Shown here piece after piece: positions 63,939 to 64,000 of a stretch of DNA of 64,000 nucleotides (the first letter of the stretch is position 1; each line of letters starts with the position of its first letter). The notes beneath the pieces are model-generated. The model was not told the origin of the DNA and ran no database searches. It saw only the letters and a program-made list of their open reading frames with translations. Where the stretch lies: the NCBI GenBank assembly GCA_019307815.1, contig JAFDIV010000015.1:1-64000 (forward strand). The letters are read 5' to 3'. This DNA is from Deltaproteobacteria bacterium (lineage in GTDB: Bacteria > Desulfobacterota > DSM-4660 > Desulfatiglandales > Desulfatiglandaceae). The translations under genes and the position numbers were made by a program.

Positions 63939-64000
63939 ATGATGGCACCAAAATTGCAAAAAATTCATTTGCGAACATCCCTTCCAATCCAAGGCCGTAC
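63939..64000 (+). CDS. Possible start of a gene cut by the window edge
   Basis: ATG-ATG at 63939 after an SD-like GAGGCGG gives MMAPKLQKIHLRTSLPIQGR and stays open to the edge. It is too short to identify. The promoter-like sequence at 63765 gives some support. Confidence 0.3.
   Translation, partial: MMAPKLQKIHLRTSLPIQGR

Noticed and set aside
63792..63992. Minus-strand reading frame at the right edge
   Set aside because: No SD and no recognisable motif, and it overlaps a promoter-like region on the plus strand.

Overview
The window reads as a chromosomal piece of an anaerobic, Gram-negative deltaproteobacterium (Desulfobacterota type). This is inferred from gene content, not from a marker gene: a selenocysteine-containing formate dehydrogenase/MvhD/HdrA cluster, an aldehyde:ferredoxin oxidoreductase, an Mrp-type antiporter, a DsrE-like remnant, B12 lower-ligand assembly genes, lipoproteins and outer-membrane assembly factors. 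Base composition is moderate, by eye just under 50% GC. No rRNA, tRNA, CRISPR array or prophage was seen.

Layout. 1-4.3 kb: an acyl-CoA type operon (CGGCNP protein, SCP2-like thiolase, Zn-ribbon/OB protein), then decayed DNA (a broken carboxyltransferase gene joined to a transposase remnant), a queuosine-precursor transporter and a DsrE-like fragment. 4.4-6 kb: a five-repeat S1 protein and a small winged-helix protein. 6.1-10 kb: a cobalamin riboswitch followed by cobU-cobS-cobD-cbiB. 10-12.7 kb: small signalling and hydrolase genes, including a frameshifted CBS gene and a strong hairpin terminator. 12.8-20.7 kb (minus): an Mrp/Mbh-like membrane module with three large antiporter-type subunits and several very small proteins, two of which are easily missed. 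20.8-22.4 kb: a PAS histidine kinase and receiver pair. 22.6-29.0 kb (minus): hdrA-mvhD-fdhB-like-fdhA. Each of hdrA, mvhD and fdhA contains one in-frame UGA at a conserved cysteine position, followed by a SECIS-like hairpin. 29-31 kb: a decayed flavoprotein gene and a GAF/HD-GYP protein. 31.4-43.2 kb (plus, except one MEMO-family gene): CvpA, MazG, MtgA, a Cache/HAMP/PAS kinase with a degraded ATPase domain, PlsC, PriA, a TlpA-like lipoprotein, an amidohydrolase and a nitroreductase. 43.2-44.8 kb: a fused HisH-HisF protein of eukaryotic type. 45-50.9 kb: AOR, divergent from a fused TRAP permease, with two MoaD-like proteins and a ThiF/MoeB-like E1. 50.9-62.3 kb (minus): mfd, two PPIases, rodZ-like, tyrS, rpoH, a TPR lipoprotein and a LolB-like lipoprotein. 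62.3-64 kb: two small genes, nested inverted repeats and the possible start of another gene.

How the parts may work together. The strongest system is the 12.8-29 kb minus-strand block. A cytosolic seleno-FDH/HdrA/MvhD electron-bifurcation-type complex lies directly upstream of a two-component pair and an ion-translocating membrane module. Joint function is inferred from order and orientation only. The AOR/MoaD/E1 genes form a second, tungsten/molybdenum pterin-linked redox neighbourhood.
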